This document shows, piece by piece, positions 43,362 through 51,878 of a stretch of 64,000 nucleotides of DNA; within the stretch, counting starts at the first letter, position 1; each line of letters begins with the position of its first letter. Source of the DNA: Sporocytophaga myxococcoides DSM 11118 (GTDB lineage Bacteria > Bacteroidota > Bacteroidia > Cytophagales > Cytophagaceae); contig NZ_AUFX01000005.1 in NCBI RefSeq assembly GCF_000426725.1, positions 124,001-188,000 on the forward strand, given 5' to 3'. The notes below the pieces were generated by a model that saw nothing but the letters and a program-made list of their open reading frames with translations, searched no databases and had not been told where the DNA came from. Made by a program: the position numbers and the translations under genes.

Positions 43362-44966
43362 ATGGAAAAGCTCAACCGCACTTTATTATATTTATTGAAT
43401 GCAGTATTTTTTTCATTTATCTGTTCTGGCTTTTGTTATGGAGCATCAGGATGTGACTGCGACTTTACCATTGAAGAAAATATTCAATATGTAGATGGTA
43501 ATGCTTTAAAGATTACGCCCGGATCTATAGTTTGCATCAAATCGTCTGTAAAAAAATATTTAGGTTTTGCCAATATACATGGGACTGCAGAAAATCCGGT
43601 TACAATTATTAACTGTGGCGGAAAGGTAACAGTCAAGAATAATGATTGGTATTATGGAATCAGAGTAAACAGCTGCTCCCATTTCAGACTTACTGGTACA
43701 GGTGATTCTAAATCAACATATGGTTTTGCAGTATTGCAAACAGGAGAACAGATACCTGGAATTTCTATAGGAATGCTATCAACCGATATGGAGATCGATC
43801 ATGTCGAAATTGCAAATACTGGCTTTGCCGGAATACTTGCAAAGACAGATCCTGATTGTAGTGGTATTCCTAATAGAGGTAATTTTATTCAGACAAATAC
43901 CTTTATTCACGATAATTATATTCATAATACTAAAGGTGAAGGTGTTTATCTCGGTTTTCCTCATTACCGCGGAGTCGTAAAGGATTGTAACGGAGCATCT
44001 ATAAGGGTTTTGCCTCATGATCTGGCAGGAGTAAGGGTTTATGATAATATCATCGAAAACACTGGCAGAGAAGGTATACAAGTCGGATGTGCAACAAGCG
44101 ATGTTAAAATTTATTCTAATAAGATTGAAAATTACGGCACTATCAACGAGAAATTTCAATCTGCAGGAGTACATCTCAGTACAGGTACCACAGGTGAGTT
44201 ATATAATAATATGATATCTGATGGCAGTGGGCCAGGTTTATGGCTTAATGGTGCCGGAGATAATTTTGTATATAATAATATCTTTACTGGAATAGCTAAG
44301 AACGGAGAGATGGCAATGCTGCTGGAAGATAGTATGGTGACTCAAGGTAAAGGATATCATATAATTAATAATACAATTCTTTCAGAAGCTTCCTCAGGTG
44401 TCGTCTTGAATAATAACTTCAATAGTGTAGGAAATGAATTTATCAATAACATTCTCGTGACTTCAAGAGGGGATAGTTATTTCAATGTTGCTAATCCTGA
44501 TTCATGGAGAGAGATTGCAAATATTAAATCAGAGAATACAGATGAACTTTATCTTGATGGTTTTAAACTGTCTGATAAATCGCCTATGGTAGATCTGGGA
44601 ATAGAAGTTCCTGGATTGCCTGTACCTGATGATTACGAAGGGACTAAGAGACCGAGGGGGAACGGCATAGATATAGGAGCAATAGAATCGCCTTTTGCCA
44701 AAGAGCTCGATGATTTCTCAATTTACCCTTCTCCCTTTGCAGGAGAGGCTAAAATTGTCTTCTTTCTCAAGGAAGACAGCGAAGTTAGCCTTGGGCTTTA
44801 TGATGCAAGGGGAGTCCTGGTCAAAGAAATTATACCTGCCAGAAAGATGTATTCAATGTTTTATAACTATTCGGTAAGTGATACTGATCTTAGTTCAGGC
44901 GTTTATTTCTGTCGTTTGCAGCGAGGTAAAAAATTTAAAGCAAAGAAAGTTGTAGTGCAGAAGTAA
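43362..44966 (+). CDS. T9SS-secreted parallel beta-helix protein (fourth paralog)
   Basis: Protein of 534 aa with signal peptide MEKLNRTLLYLLNAVFFSFI. The beta-helix repeats the family signatures: CDCDFTIEENIQYVDGNALK, TPGSIVCIKSSVKKYLGFAN, TGFAGILAKTDPDCSGIPNR, DNYIHNTKGEGVYLGFPHYR and GREGIQVGCATSDVKIYSNK. Closing strands GTKRPRGNGIDIGAIESPFA lead to a T9SS sorting domain (DFSIYPSPFAGEAKIVFFL, GLYDARGVLVKE, SGVYFCRLQRGKKFKAKKV). So of four paralogs one is routed by T9SS, two are lipoproteins and one is simply exported. Follows the third paralog by 92 bases without a visible terminator. Confidence 0.8.
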   Translation: MEKLNRTLLYLLNAVFFSFICSGFCYGASGCDCDFTIEENIQYVDGNALKITPGSIVCIKSSVKKYLGFANIHGTAENPVTIINCGGKVTVKNNDWYYGIRVNSCSHFRLTGTGDSKSTYGFAVLQTGEQIPGISIGMLSTDMEIDHVEIANTGFAGILAKTDPDCSGIPNRGNFIQTNTFIHDNYIHNTKGEGVYLGFPHYRGVVKDCNGASIRVLPHDLAGVRVYDNIIENTGREGIQVGCATSDVKIYSNKIENYGTINEKFQSAGVHLSTGTTGELYNNMISDGSGPGLWLNGAGDNFVYNNIFTGIAKNGEMAMLLEDSMVTQGKGYHIINNTILSEASSGVVLNNNFNSVGNEFINNILVTSRGDSYFNVANPDSWREIANIKSENTDELYLDGFKLSDKSPMVDLGIEVPGLPVPDDYEGTKRPRGNGIDIGAIESPFAKELDDFSIYPSPFAGEAKIVFFLKEDSEVSLGLYDARGVLVKEIIPARKMYSMFYNYSVSDTDLSSGVYFCRLQRGKKFKAKKVVVQK

Positions 44967-44991
44967 GTATATAATTTGATTGATAATTAAT

Positions 44992-45648
44992 ATGAAAACA
45001 ATTGACTCTTTTATAAAAAGAATAAAATCAGATCCGGTACTAAAAAAGATTATTCACAGATTACTTATCCCTAAAAATCAGGCAAGGCCGAGGGTATGGG
45101 TGAAATGGCTGATTAATCCTTTGTTGCATAAAAAGGGATCCGGAAGTGTTATTCGTCCTGTTACAAGGATGGATGTAGTTCCTTTCAACCCTTTTGTTCT
45201 TGGAAAGAATTCAACGATAGAAGACTTTTCTACTGTCAATAATGGAATGGGGCCTGTAGTGATCGGTGATCATGTAAGGGTAGGTATGTCAAATGTTATA
45301 ATTGGGCCAGTAAGTATTGGGAATTATGTTATCCTTGCTCAGAATATTGTCGTCTCTGGTTTAAATCATGGATACGAAGATATATCTATGCCGATTTGTC
45401 TTCAGAAGTGTTCCGTTGCAGATATTATAATAGAAGATGAAGTATGGATAGGTGCAAATTCTGTCATTACAGCCGGCATTAAAATTGGCAAACACTCAGT
45501 TGTAGCTGGTGGCAGTGTGGTTACCAAAGACGTACCTCCATATTCTATCGTTGCAGGCAATCCTGCTAAAATTATTAAGCAATATGACTTTGGTACAGGA
45601 AAATGGGAAAGGGTTAAAGAACTCGCGAAGCAAAACGGAGTTAATTAA
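44992..45648 (+). CDS. Hexapeptide-repeat acyltransferase (left-handed beta-helix)
   Basis: Protein of about 218 residues from the ATG at 44992 (MKTIDSFIKRIKSDPVLKKI); the upstream TTG at 44980 is less likely. The second half has hexapeptide repeats: VVIGDHVRVGMSNVIIGPVS, IGNYVILAQNIVVSGLNHGY (catalytic His), IIEDEVWIGANSVITAGIKI and GKHSVVAGGSVVTKDVPPYS, then IVAGNPAKIIKQYDFG. These are typical of WcaF/LacA/NodL-type O-acetyltransferases. It follows the beta-helix genes by 25 nt and precedes a GT2 by 16 nt, so it probably acetylates polysaccharide in the cytoplasm; deacetylase 26783-28390 could act opposite to it. Confidence 0.85.
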   Translation: MKTIDSFIKRIKSDPVLKKIIHRLLIPKNQARPRVWVKWLINPLLHKKGSGSVIRPVTRMDVVPFNPFVLGKNSTIEDFSTVNNGMGPVVIGDHVRVGMSNVIIGPVSIGNYVILAQNIVVSGLNHGYEDISMPICLQKCSVADIIIEDEVWIGANSVITAGIKIGKHSVVAGGSVVTKDVPPYSIVAGNPAKIIKQYDFGTGKWERVKELAKQNGVN

Positions 45649-45664
45649 TTAAATAGTTCGATAT

Positions 45665-46858
45665 ATGGATGGGATTACTCTTTATTCAAAAATAATTTTC
45701 TGGATTGGCCTGATTGCAGTATTCTATACCTATGTTGGTTATGGCATTGTTATGTTTTTCTTAGTGAAGATTAAGCGGTTATTTAAAGGTAGAACAAACA
45801 CCACTGATACTAATTATCAGCCAGAGGTGAGTTTTGTAGTTCCTTGTTATAACGAGGCTGAAGTAATAGAATCCAAAATTAAAAATTCTCTTGAGCTTGA
45901 TTATCCTAAAGATAAACTGAAAATAATCTTTATAACTGACGGATCTAATGATGGAACTCCGGAAATAGTAAAGCAATATGAAAATGTTCTTCTTCTGCAT
46001 GAAGATCAGAGAGGTGGCAAGTCTGCTGCCGAGAATAGGGCTATGAAGCATGTTACCTCTCCAATAGTAATATTTTCTGATGCAAACACTATTCTACCTG
46101 CTCAGACGGTTAAAGAAATAGTTAAACATTACGCTGATCCACTTACAGGTGCAGTGAGTGGAGAAAAAAGAATAATGTCAAAAGAAACGGAGACCGCCTC
46201 CAGCGCAGGAGAAGGCGTTTACTGGAAATATGAATCTTTTCTTAAACGAATGGATTCGGAAATGTTAACTATAGTAGGAGCGGCTGGAGAATTGTTTTCT
46301 TTCAGAAAGGAGTTATTTACTGAACTGGAAACAGATACGATTCTGGATGATTTTATGCTATCCATGAGAATAGCTGAAAAGGGCTATAGAGTTGTATATG
46401 AACCAAAAGCCTATGCTTTGGAAACAGCATCAGCATCAGTAAGGGAAGAACTAAAGAGAAAAGTAAGGATCTGTGCAGGTGGGTGGCAGTCTATGAGCAG
46501 ACTTTTGTCAGCAATGAATCCTTTTAAAAATTTCTGGCTTGCATTTCTATTCATTTCTCATAGAGTATTGAGATGGAGCATTACACCTTTATTATTGCTA
46601 CTGATGCTGCCGGCAAATGGTTTATTGTTCTTCGAGCATTACGTGTATCAGATTATATTTACTGCACAAGTATTCTTTTATATTGCTGCAATGATAGGCT
46701 GGTACCTGGCGAATCGGGAGTTAAGAGTAAAACTTTTGTTTATACCGTATTATTTCTTTATCATGAATTATGCGGTATTTGCTGGATTTATAAGATTTGT
46801 GAAAGGGAAGCAATCAGCTGCATGGGAAAGATCTAAGAGAGGTGCTGTGATTTCCTGA
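45665..46858 (+). CDS. Membrane glycosyltransferase family 2
   Basis: Protein of 397 aa with an N-terminal membrane helix (IIFWIGLIAVFYTYVGYGIV), a GT2 domain and several C-terminal helices (FWLAFLFISHRVLRWSITPL, VYQIIFTAQVFFYIAAMIGW). The GT2 motifs are EVSFVVPCYNEAEVIESKIK, IIFITDGSNDGTPEI, GGKSAAENRAMKH, IVIFSDANTILPAQTV (DxN instead of DxD), DTILDDFMLSMRIAEKGYRV and the RRVRICAGGW-type KRKVRICAGGWQSM. Similar proteins synthesise membrane-linked glycans. Last gene of the polysaccharide locus, followed by a strong terminator. Confidence 0.82.
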   Translation: MDGITLYSKIIFWIGLIAVFYTYVGYGIVMFFLVKIKRLFKGRTNTTDTNYQPEVSFVVPCYNEAEVIESKIKNSLELDYPKDKLKIIFITDGSNDGTPEIVKQYENVLLLHEDQRGGKSAAENRAMKHVTSPIVIFSDANTILPAQTVKEIVKHYADPLTGAVSGEKRIMSKETETASSAGEGVYWKYESFLKRMDSEMLTIVGAAGELFSFRKELFTELETDTILDDFMLSMRIAEKGYRVVYEPKAYALETASASVREELKRKVRICAGGWQSMSRLLSAMNPFKNFWLAFLFISHRVLRWSITPLLLLLMLPANGLLFFEHYVYQIIFTAQVFFYIAAMIGWYLANRELRVKLLFIPYYFFIMNYAVFAGFIRFVKGKQSAAWERSKRGAVIS

Positions 46859-46885
46859 TTTTATATAAATATTAAAACTCCAATG

Positions 46886-46923
46886 GCAGCCTTTAATCGC
46901 AGTAAAGGCTGCTTTTTTTTTTT
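46886..46923 (+). terminator. Strong terminator ending the polysaccharide locus
   Basis: GCAGCCTTTA (46886-46895), loop ATCGCAG, TAAAGGCTGC (46903-46912), then eleven T residues. Confidence 0.95.
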
Positions 46924-46924
46924 G

Positions 46925-47180
46925 AATAGACTTCAATTATTAATAAGAGCAAGAAAGAGATCGAGGGGAGCTATGCACGAAAGTTGTATCACCTCAGAAG
47001 TTTTCGGTTGGTTTCCTCTGCATTAAGAATTCATCTAAGTTGACGATCTTTCCCATTATGCAAGGGATGAGATGTTTAATATCATTTTTATAAACACCTA
47101 GCATCATTACAGGTTTTTAACCAGGTAGTTTCTGATTTTAATTTTTCATCATAATGATTTATTCTTCTCGCATATAGGAT
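46925..47180. other. Intergenic region with a possible 37-residue reading frame
   Basis: Mostly non-coding. On the minus strand 47107-46994 reads MMLGVYKNDIKHLIPCIMGK and continues to a TGA after 37 residues. It has no known signature or promoter and may be a gene remnant or chance; I do not call it a gene. Confidence 0.2.
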
Positions 47181-48518
47181 ATGAGATTTAAAGTCTGCTG
47201 TTTGCTTCTTGCTCTTCCTTTGGCATCTCTTGCACAGACGATCGTTCCTGCTATTGCATCTTATAAATTTGCAGGTTTAACTTCTTATTATCAGCCTGCA
47301 TTTATAAATGAAAACGGTGACCAATTTGAAATTTATTTTCCATTAAATGGATATGCAGGAATAGGCAATAATTTCATTAAGCACAACAAATTGGTTTCAG
47401 CTCTTACTGGCAATAAAAATATGCAGACTCAAATTCTCGATCATCCAGAGAATTTCAGGTATTCAAACAGAATACATTTGAATGCAATAGCTTTTGCTTT
47501 TTTAGGATATTATATTCCTGATAGATTGCGTGGGAACTGGGCTTTTAATGCTGGAATTGCAGATAGGGCTAAGGCTGATATTGTGTTTCCTGGTGACCTC
47601 ATGAAGCTTGTCCTAAAAGGAGATCAAAGCTATGCCGGTCAGAACTTGAAGCTAAATAATATTAAACTCAATGGAATTTATTATAGAGAATTATTTATAG
47701 GGACAGCAGGGAAAATTTTCAAAAGAAAAAAATTTTCAGTTTCTGCGGGAGGAAGGGTAAAGCTCCTCTGGGGTATAGCATCTGTATATACCAAAAATGC
47801 TTCAGTAGATTTTTATATGGATAAAAGTGGAAAGAATATTGATGTCAATTCTGATTTTGATCTACATACTTCCAATATTTTAAACAGTTCTTTAAATCCA
47901 TGGAATATTGCCGGCACTGGTATGGCAATGGATGCGGGAGTTTCTTTTAACTTGAAAAATTATTCTGCTTCGGTCTCTGTTGTGGATTTTGGCAGTATCA
48001 GATTTAATAAATCTGTTGAGAATCTTCAACACAGTTCATCCGTTCATTTTGGGGGATTCAATCCTGATGAGGGATTCAAGGGGATTAAAGACGACACCGT
48101 ATTTAATGATTTAACAGTAAATAGAACTCAAAAAAGTTATCTCCAATCTTTGAATAAAAGGTTGAATGTCCTGTTTTCCTGGCAAAGCGACATTGATGAT
48201 AAAATATTATTTAACCGAGCACTTGTGCATTATAGCAAACACAGGGCATATTTTTCTTTTTCAGGTACATTGGAAGAATTCAAAGTAAATGAGTTTTCCA
48301 ATCAAATATCTGTCGGATATACATATAACTGGAAAGACTTTTTCGAAATAGGTCCTGGATTCTTTGCAGGAGGAAATGCCAGGCTTGGATTAGGATGTAT
48401 GACTTCTCTGAAGTATAAATATTTTACTATAGGAGCAGCGACCTCCAACTTATTTCCATTCGTATTTCAAAGTGGAAAAGGTTCAGATTTTTCGATCAGT
48501 TCTCTGTTTTCCTTTTGA
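47181..48518 (+). CDS. Outer membrane beta-barrel protein (DUF5723-like)
   Basis: Exported protein of 445 aa, signal peptide MRFKVCCLLLALPLASLAQ. The mature part consists of alternating hydrophobic strands ending in aromatic residues (RLKLLWGIASVYTKN-type, RAYFSFSGTLEEFKVN, ISVGYTYNWKDFFEIGPGFF) and a terminal strand FSISSLFSF, as in outer-membrane barrels. Openings such as FAGLTSYYQPAFINENGDQF and GYYIPDRLRGNWAFNAGIAD resemble the DUF5723 family of Bacteroidota. The exact role is unknown. Single gene between the polysaccharide locus and lysS. Confidence 0.6.
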   Translation: MRFKVCCLLLALPLASLAQTIVPAIASYKFAGLTSYYQPAFINENGDQFEIYFPLNGYAGIGNNFIKHNKLVSALTGNKNMQTQILDHPENFRYSNRIHLNAIAFAFLGYYIPDRLRGNWAFNAGIADRAKADIVFPGDLMKLVLKGDQSYAGQNLKLNNIKLNGIYYRELFIGTAGKIFKRKKFSVSAGGRVKLLWGIASVYTKNASVDFYMDKSGKNIDVNSDFDLHTSNILNSSLNPWNIAGTGMAMDAGVSFNLKNYSASVSVVDFGSIRFNKSVENLQHSSSVHFGGFNPDEGFKGIKDDTVFNDLTVNRTQKSYLQSLNKRLNVLFSWQSDIDDKILFNRALVHYSKHRAYFSFSGTLEEFKVNEFSNQISVGYTYNWKDFFEIGPGFFAGGNARLGLGCMTSLKYKYFTIGAATSNLFPFVFQSGKGSDFSISSLFSF

Positions 48519-48767
48519 GTATATTAAATTTTATAAGAGGAAAGGTCTTATTATTAATAGGAGAATGTTAAGTGTTTGTTGTTCAGATTTTTGGAGTGAT
48601 TTTTTGTATGGGTAATAGCAAATTAAGCTAAATCAAAGCCAGATGGAAGTATTCATTTCATGTAAAAATAATCTTCCATACGCGAACTAATACATAAAAA
48701 ACACCTTTTTAATATTATTCTGTAAGATTTCAATCTAAAACCTGTCAGGAAATTGACGGAATCTTTA

Positions 48768-48775
48768 TAGATTTG
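48768..48775 (+). promoter_or_regulatory. Candidate -7 element for lysS
   Basis: TAGATTTG matches TAnnTTTG, 21 nt before the ATG at 48797. It supports that start over the in-frame TTG at 48773, which would lie inside the promoter. Confidence 0.5.
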
Positions 48776-48796
48776 TCCTCTCATTGGAAAAATATT

Positions 48797-50527
48797 ATGC
48801 AATTAAGTGAACAGGAACTAATTAGAAGAGAAGAAAGGGAAACTTTGATGAAAATGGGTATAAACCCTTATCCATCAGAAACTTTTCATGTAAACGTATC
48901 GGCAAAAGACATCCATCAGCATTACGAACAGCGAAAGACGGATTATAAGAATGTTTCCATTGCAGGAAGGATCATGAGCAGAAGGATCATGGGAAACGCG
49001 TCTTTTGTAGAGCTTCAGGATAGTTCCGGCAGAATTCAATTATACGTCAGAAGAGATGATCTTTGTCCAGAAGAGGATAAAACATATTATAACACTTTCT
49101 TCAGAAAGCTTCTTGGAATTGGAGACTTTATAGGAGTGACAGGATATGTATTCACCACTCAGACCGGCGAGATTTCTATTCACGTTACAAGCCTTACATT
49201 ACTTACGAAAGCCTTGAAACCGTTGCCAATCGTTAAGGAAGCAGAAGATGAAGAAGGTAACAAGAAAATATTCGATGCATTCTCAGATCCTGAGCAGAGA
49301 TACCGCCAAAGATATGTTGATCTTATCGTAAATCCGGATGTAAAAGATACTTTCATTAAGAGAACTGCTCTGGTGAACACTATGAGAGACTATCTTAACA
49401 ACAAAGGTTATCTTGAAGTGGAAACTCCGATTCTGCAGCCTCTTTACGGAGGTGCTGCTGCAAGACCGTTTAAAACTCATCACAATACCTTAGACATGAC
49501 GCTTTACCTCAGGATTGCAAATGAGCTATACCTGAAGAGGCTTATAGTTGGCGGTTTCGATGGCGTTTATGAGTTTTCAAAAGACTTCAGAAACGAAGGG
49601 ATGTCTCGTTTCCACAATCCGGAGTTTACCCAGATAGAATTGTATGTCGCTTACAAAGACTACAACTGGATGGCAGACCTTGTAGAGGAGATGGTTGAGA
49701 AAATTGCTTTGAAGCTTCATGGAACTACAGAGGTAAAGGTTGGAAATAATGTGATCAGCTTCCAGAGACCATGGAAGAGATATACAATGTTCGAAGCAAT
49801 CAAGCATTTCACTGGCATCACCATTGATGATATGAATGAGACAGAACTTAGAAATGTAGCTAAAAGTCTTGATATAAACGTGGATGATACAATGGGTAAA
49901 GGAAAGTTGATAGATGAGATATTCGGAGCTAAATGCGAACCGAATCTTATTCAACCGACATTTATCATGGATTATCCTGTTGAAATGTCGCCACTTGCAA
50001 AGAGGCACAGAACAAAAGAAGGCCTGGTAGAACGTTTTGAAGCGATTTGTAATGGAAAAGAAATATGCAACTCATTCTCTGAATTAAATGACCCTGTGGA
50101 TCAAAGAGCAAGATTTGAAGAGCAATTGGAGTTAGGGAAAAGAGGAGACACGGAGGCAATGGTTCTTGATGAAGATTTCTTAAGATCTCTTGAATATGGT
50201 ATGCCACCGACTGCTGGTCTTGGTATTGGTATAGATCGTCTTGCAATGATCATGACCAACTCAAATTCTATTCAGGATGTTATCTTCTTTCCTCAGATGA
50301 AGCCTGAGAAGCAGATACAACAGACACCAGATGCTGAGTATCTTGCAAGAGGAATTCAGAAAGAATGGATCCCTTTGATGCAGAAAGCCGGAATTAATAA
50401 CATTGAACAATTGAAATCCGCAAATGCTAACAAGTTATTCAACGATCTTTGCGGGATGAGAAAAAAGATGAAGCTTGAAATTAAAGCTCCAACAATCGAT
50501 GAGGTGAAATCCTGGATTGAAGCTTAA
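48797..50527 (+). CDS. lysS: Lysyl-tRNA synthetase, class II
   Basis: Charges tRNA-Lys with lysine. 576 residues from ATG 48797 ([20 protein letters not shown]). The N-terminal anticodon-binding OB-fold includes [20 protein letters not shown] and [10 protein letters not shown]. Class II motifs are motif 1 around [20 protein letters not shown], motif 2 [20 protein letters not shown] and motif 3 [16 protein letters not shown], with the lysine-binding [20 protein letters not shown] in between. The extra C-terminal segment after motif 3 (about 70 residues) is longer than in E. coli but common in Bacteroidota. Essential housekeeping gene; assignment certain. Confidence 0.98.
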   Translation: MQLSEQELIRREERETLMKMGINPYPSETFHVNVSAKDIHQHYEQRKTDYKNVSIAGRIMSRRIMGNASFVELQDSSGRIQLYVRRDDLCPEEDKTYYNTFFRKLLGIGDFIGVTGYVFTTQTGEISIHVTSLTLLTKALKPLPIVKEAEDEEGNKKIFDAFSDPEQRYRQRYVDLIVNPDVKDTFIKRTALVNTMRDYLNNKGYLEVETPILQPLYGGAAARPFKTHHNTLDMTLYLRIANELYLKRLIVGGFDGVYEFSKDFRNEGMSRFHNPEFTQIELYVAYKDYNWMADLVEEMVEKIALKLHGTTEVKVGNNVISFQRPWKRYTMFEAIKHFTGITIDDMNETELRNVAKSLDINVDDTMGKGKLIDEIFGAKCEPNLIQPTFIMDYPVEMSPLAKRHRTKEGLVERFEAICNGKEICNSFSELNDPVDQRARFEEQLELGKRGDTEAMVLDEDFLRSLEYGMPPTAGLGIGIDRLAMIMTNSNSIQDVIFFPQMKPEKQIQQTPDAEYLARGIQKEWIPLMQKAGINNIEQLKSANANKLFNDLCGMRKKMKLEIKAPTIDEVKSWIEA

Positions 50528-50547
50528 TTTCAAAATAGTAGTTATAA

Positions 50548-50579
50548 AAAGTGTAAGTATCGAAAGGTGCTTACACTTT
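50548..50579 (+). terminator. Terminator of lysS
   Basis: AAAGTGTAAG (50548-50557) / CTTACACTTT (50570-50579), followed by ATGTTTTT. Confidence 0.75.
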
Positions 50580-50634
50580 ATGTTTTTAATAGAATAGAGA
50601 TTTTCATATAATTCCTTTAACCTCCTTTAACATA

Positions 50635-51537
50635 ATGAAATTACTTACTCCCGAAAACTGGAAAAGCTATGAACTGATAGACTCGGGAAATTATAAAAAG
50701 CTGGAGAAGTTCGGTGAATTCATTCTTTCCAGACCAGAACCTCAGGCTGTCTGGGATCCGTCGATGAGAGAAGATGAATGGAGCAGAATGAACAACGCCG
50801 CTTTCGTTAAGAAAAAAGAAGAAGGCAATAAAAACTTTGACAGCGAAAGAGGGGAGTGGGTGCTGAAGAAAGGAATGAAAGAGCAATGGCTGATGCCATA
50901 TTCTTACAAGGGAATGGAGCTTAAGTTCAGGCTTGGCCTTTCAAGCTTTAAGCACGTGGGAATTTTTCCTGAGCAGGCCTCCAATTGGGATTATATTTAT
51001 GATACTGTAAAGGCCATGCCAGGAAAGCCGAAAGTGTTAAACCTTTTCGCTTATACCGGTGGGGCTTCTATTGCAGCCAAAGCAGCTGGTGCAGATGTAA
51101 CACACGTAGATTCGGTAAAGCAGGTAATTACATGGTCAAGAGAAAATATGGAGGCATCTCAGCTGACCGATATTCGTTGGGTTGTTGAAGATGCTATGAA
51201 GTTTGTGCAAAGGGAAGTGAAGAGAGGTAACAAGTATCAGGGCATTATTCTTGATCCACCAGCCTATGGGAGAGGTCCTACTGGAGAGAAGTGGATCATC
51301 GAGGAGCACTTGAATCAAATGCTGAAGTACTGTGCAGAGCTACTGGATAATGAAAATTATTTCTTTATCATTAACCTGTATTCAATAGGATTTTCTGCAC
51401 TTATCTTGGAAACATTTACCAGACAGCTTTTTGGAGATAGAAAGAATTTTGAGATAGGCGAGTTATTCCTTCAGGATAGATTTAAAAAGAAATTGCCCTT
51501 AGGTGTATTCTCAAGATTCAGTTCTGCGAAAGGTTAA
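50635..51537 (+). CDS. RlmI-like SAM-dependent methyltransferase
   Basis: Class I SAM-dependent methyltransferase of 300 aa. The SAM-binding core is KVLNLFAYTGGASIAAKAAG, ADVTHVDSVKQVITWSRENM and IRWVVEDAMKFVQREVKRGN; the catalytic region is YQGIILDPPAYGRGPTGEKW. The LDPPAYGRG motif and the order of parts match the RlmI/RlmK group of 23S rRNA cytosine methyltransferases. It lacks the N-terminal PUA domain of E. coli RlmI, so the target nucleotide is uncertain. Its own terminator follows at 51565. Confidence 0.8.
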   Translation: MKLLTPENWKSYELIDSGNYKKLEKFGEFILSRPEPQAVWDPSMREDEWSRMNNAAFVKKKEEGNKNFDSERGEWVLKKGMKEQWLMPYSYKGMELKFRLGLSSFKHVGIFPEQASNWDYIYDTVKAMPGKPKVLNLFAYTGGASIAAKAAGADVTHVDSVKQVITWSRENMEASQLTDIRWVVEDAMKFVQREVKRGNKYQGIILDPPAYGRGPTGEKWIIEEHLNQMLKYCAELLDNENYFFIINLYSIGFSALILETFTRQLFGDRKNFEIGELFLQDRFKKKLPLGVFSRFSSAKG

Positions 51538-51564
51538 TATCTGGTTTTGAATTTTAAGAGATTG

Positions 51565-51593
51565 AAAACAGGAATAAATTCCTGTTTTTTTTA
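51565..51593 (+). terminator. Terminator
   Basis: AAAACAGGAA (51565-51574), loop TAAA, TTCCTGTTTT (51579-51588), followed by more T. Confidence 0.9.
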
Positions 51594-51878
51594 TTTAAAC
51601 CTGTTTTAATCTTAAGAAAACTTTCAATAATGCTTAGCCTTCTCTGTGGCCCCCTTTGTCTTCTCTGTAATTCAAAATCATTTCCATATGAGTGAATATA
51701 GAGTTTACCAACATTATATCTTTTAGCAATACATCTATAAATCTGTTTTTTGAGCTCGTTTTTCCCTATAAATCGCGCTAAAAAATCTTCAAATAACTAT
51801 TGCTCATCATGCCCAGTTGAATAAATAAACAAGCAAATGACAACCAGTAAAACTGTCTTTGCCAAAAGATAGACGCGT
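51594..51878. other. Intergenic region before the HtrA gene
   Basis: About 285 bases without a reading frame. Two short similar blocks, CTTCTCTGTGG and CTTCTCTGTAA near 51632-51667, form a degenerate direct repeat. No exact -7 element was found upstream of 51879. Confidence 0.4.

Noticed and set aside
46994-47107. 37-residue minus-strand reading frame
   Set aside because: The translation looks plausible but is too short, with no promoter, homology or context; kept only as a remark in the intergenic entry.
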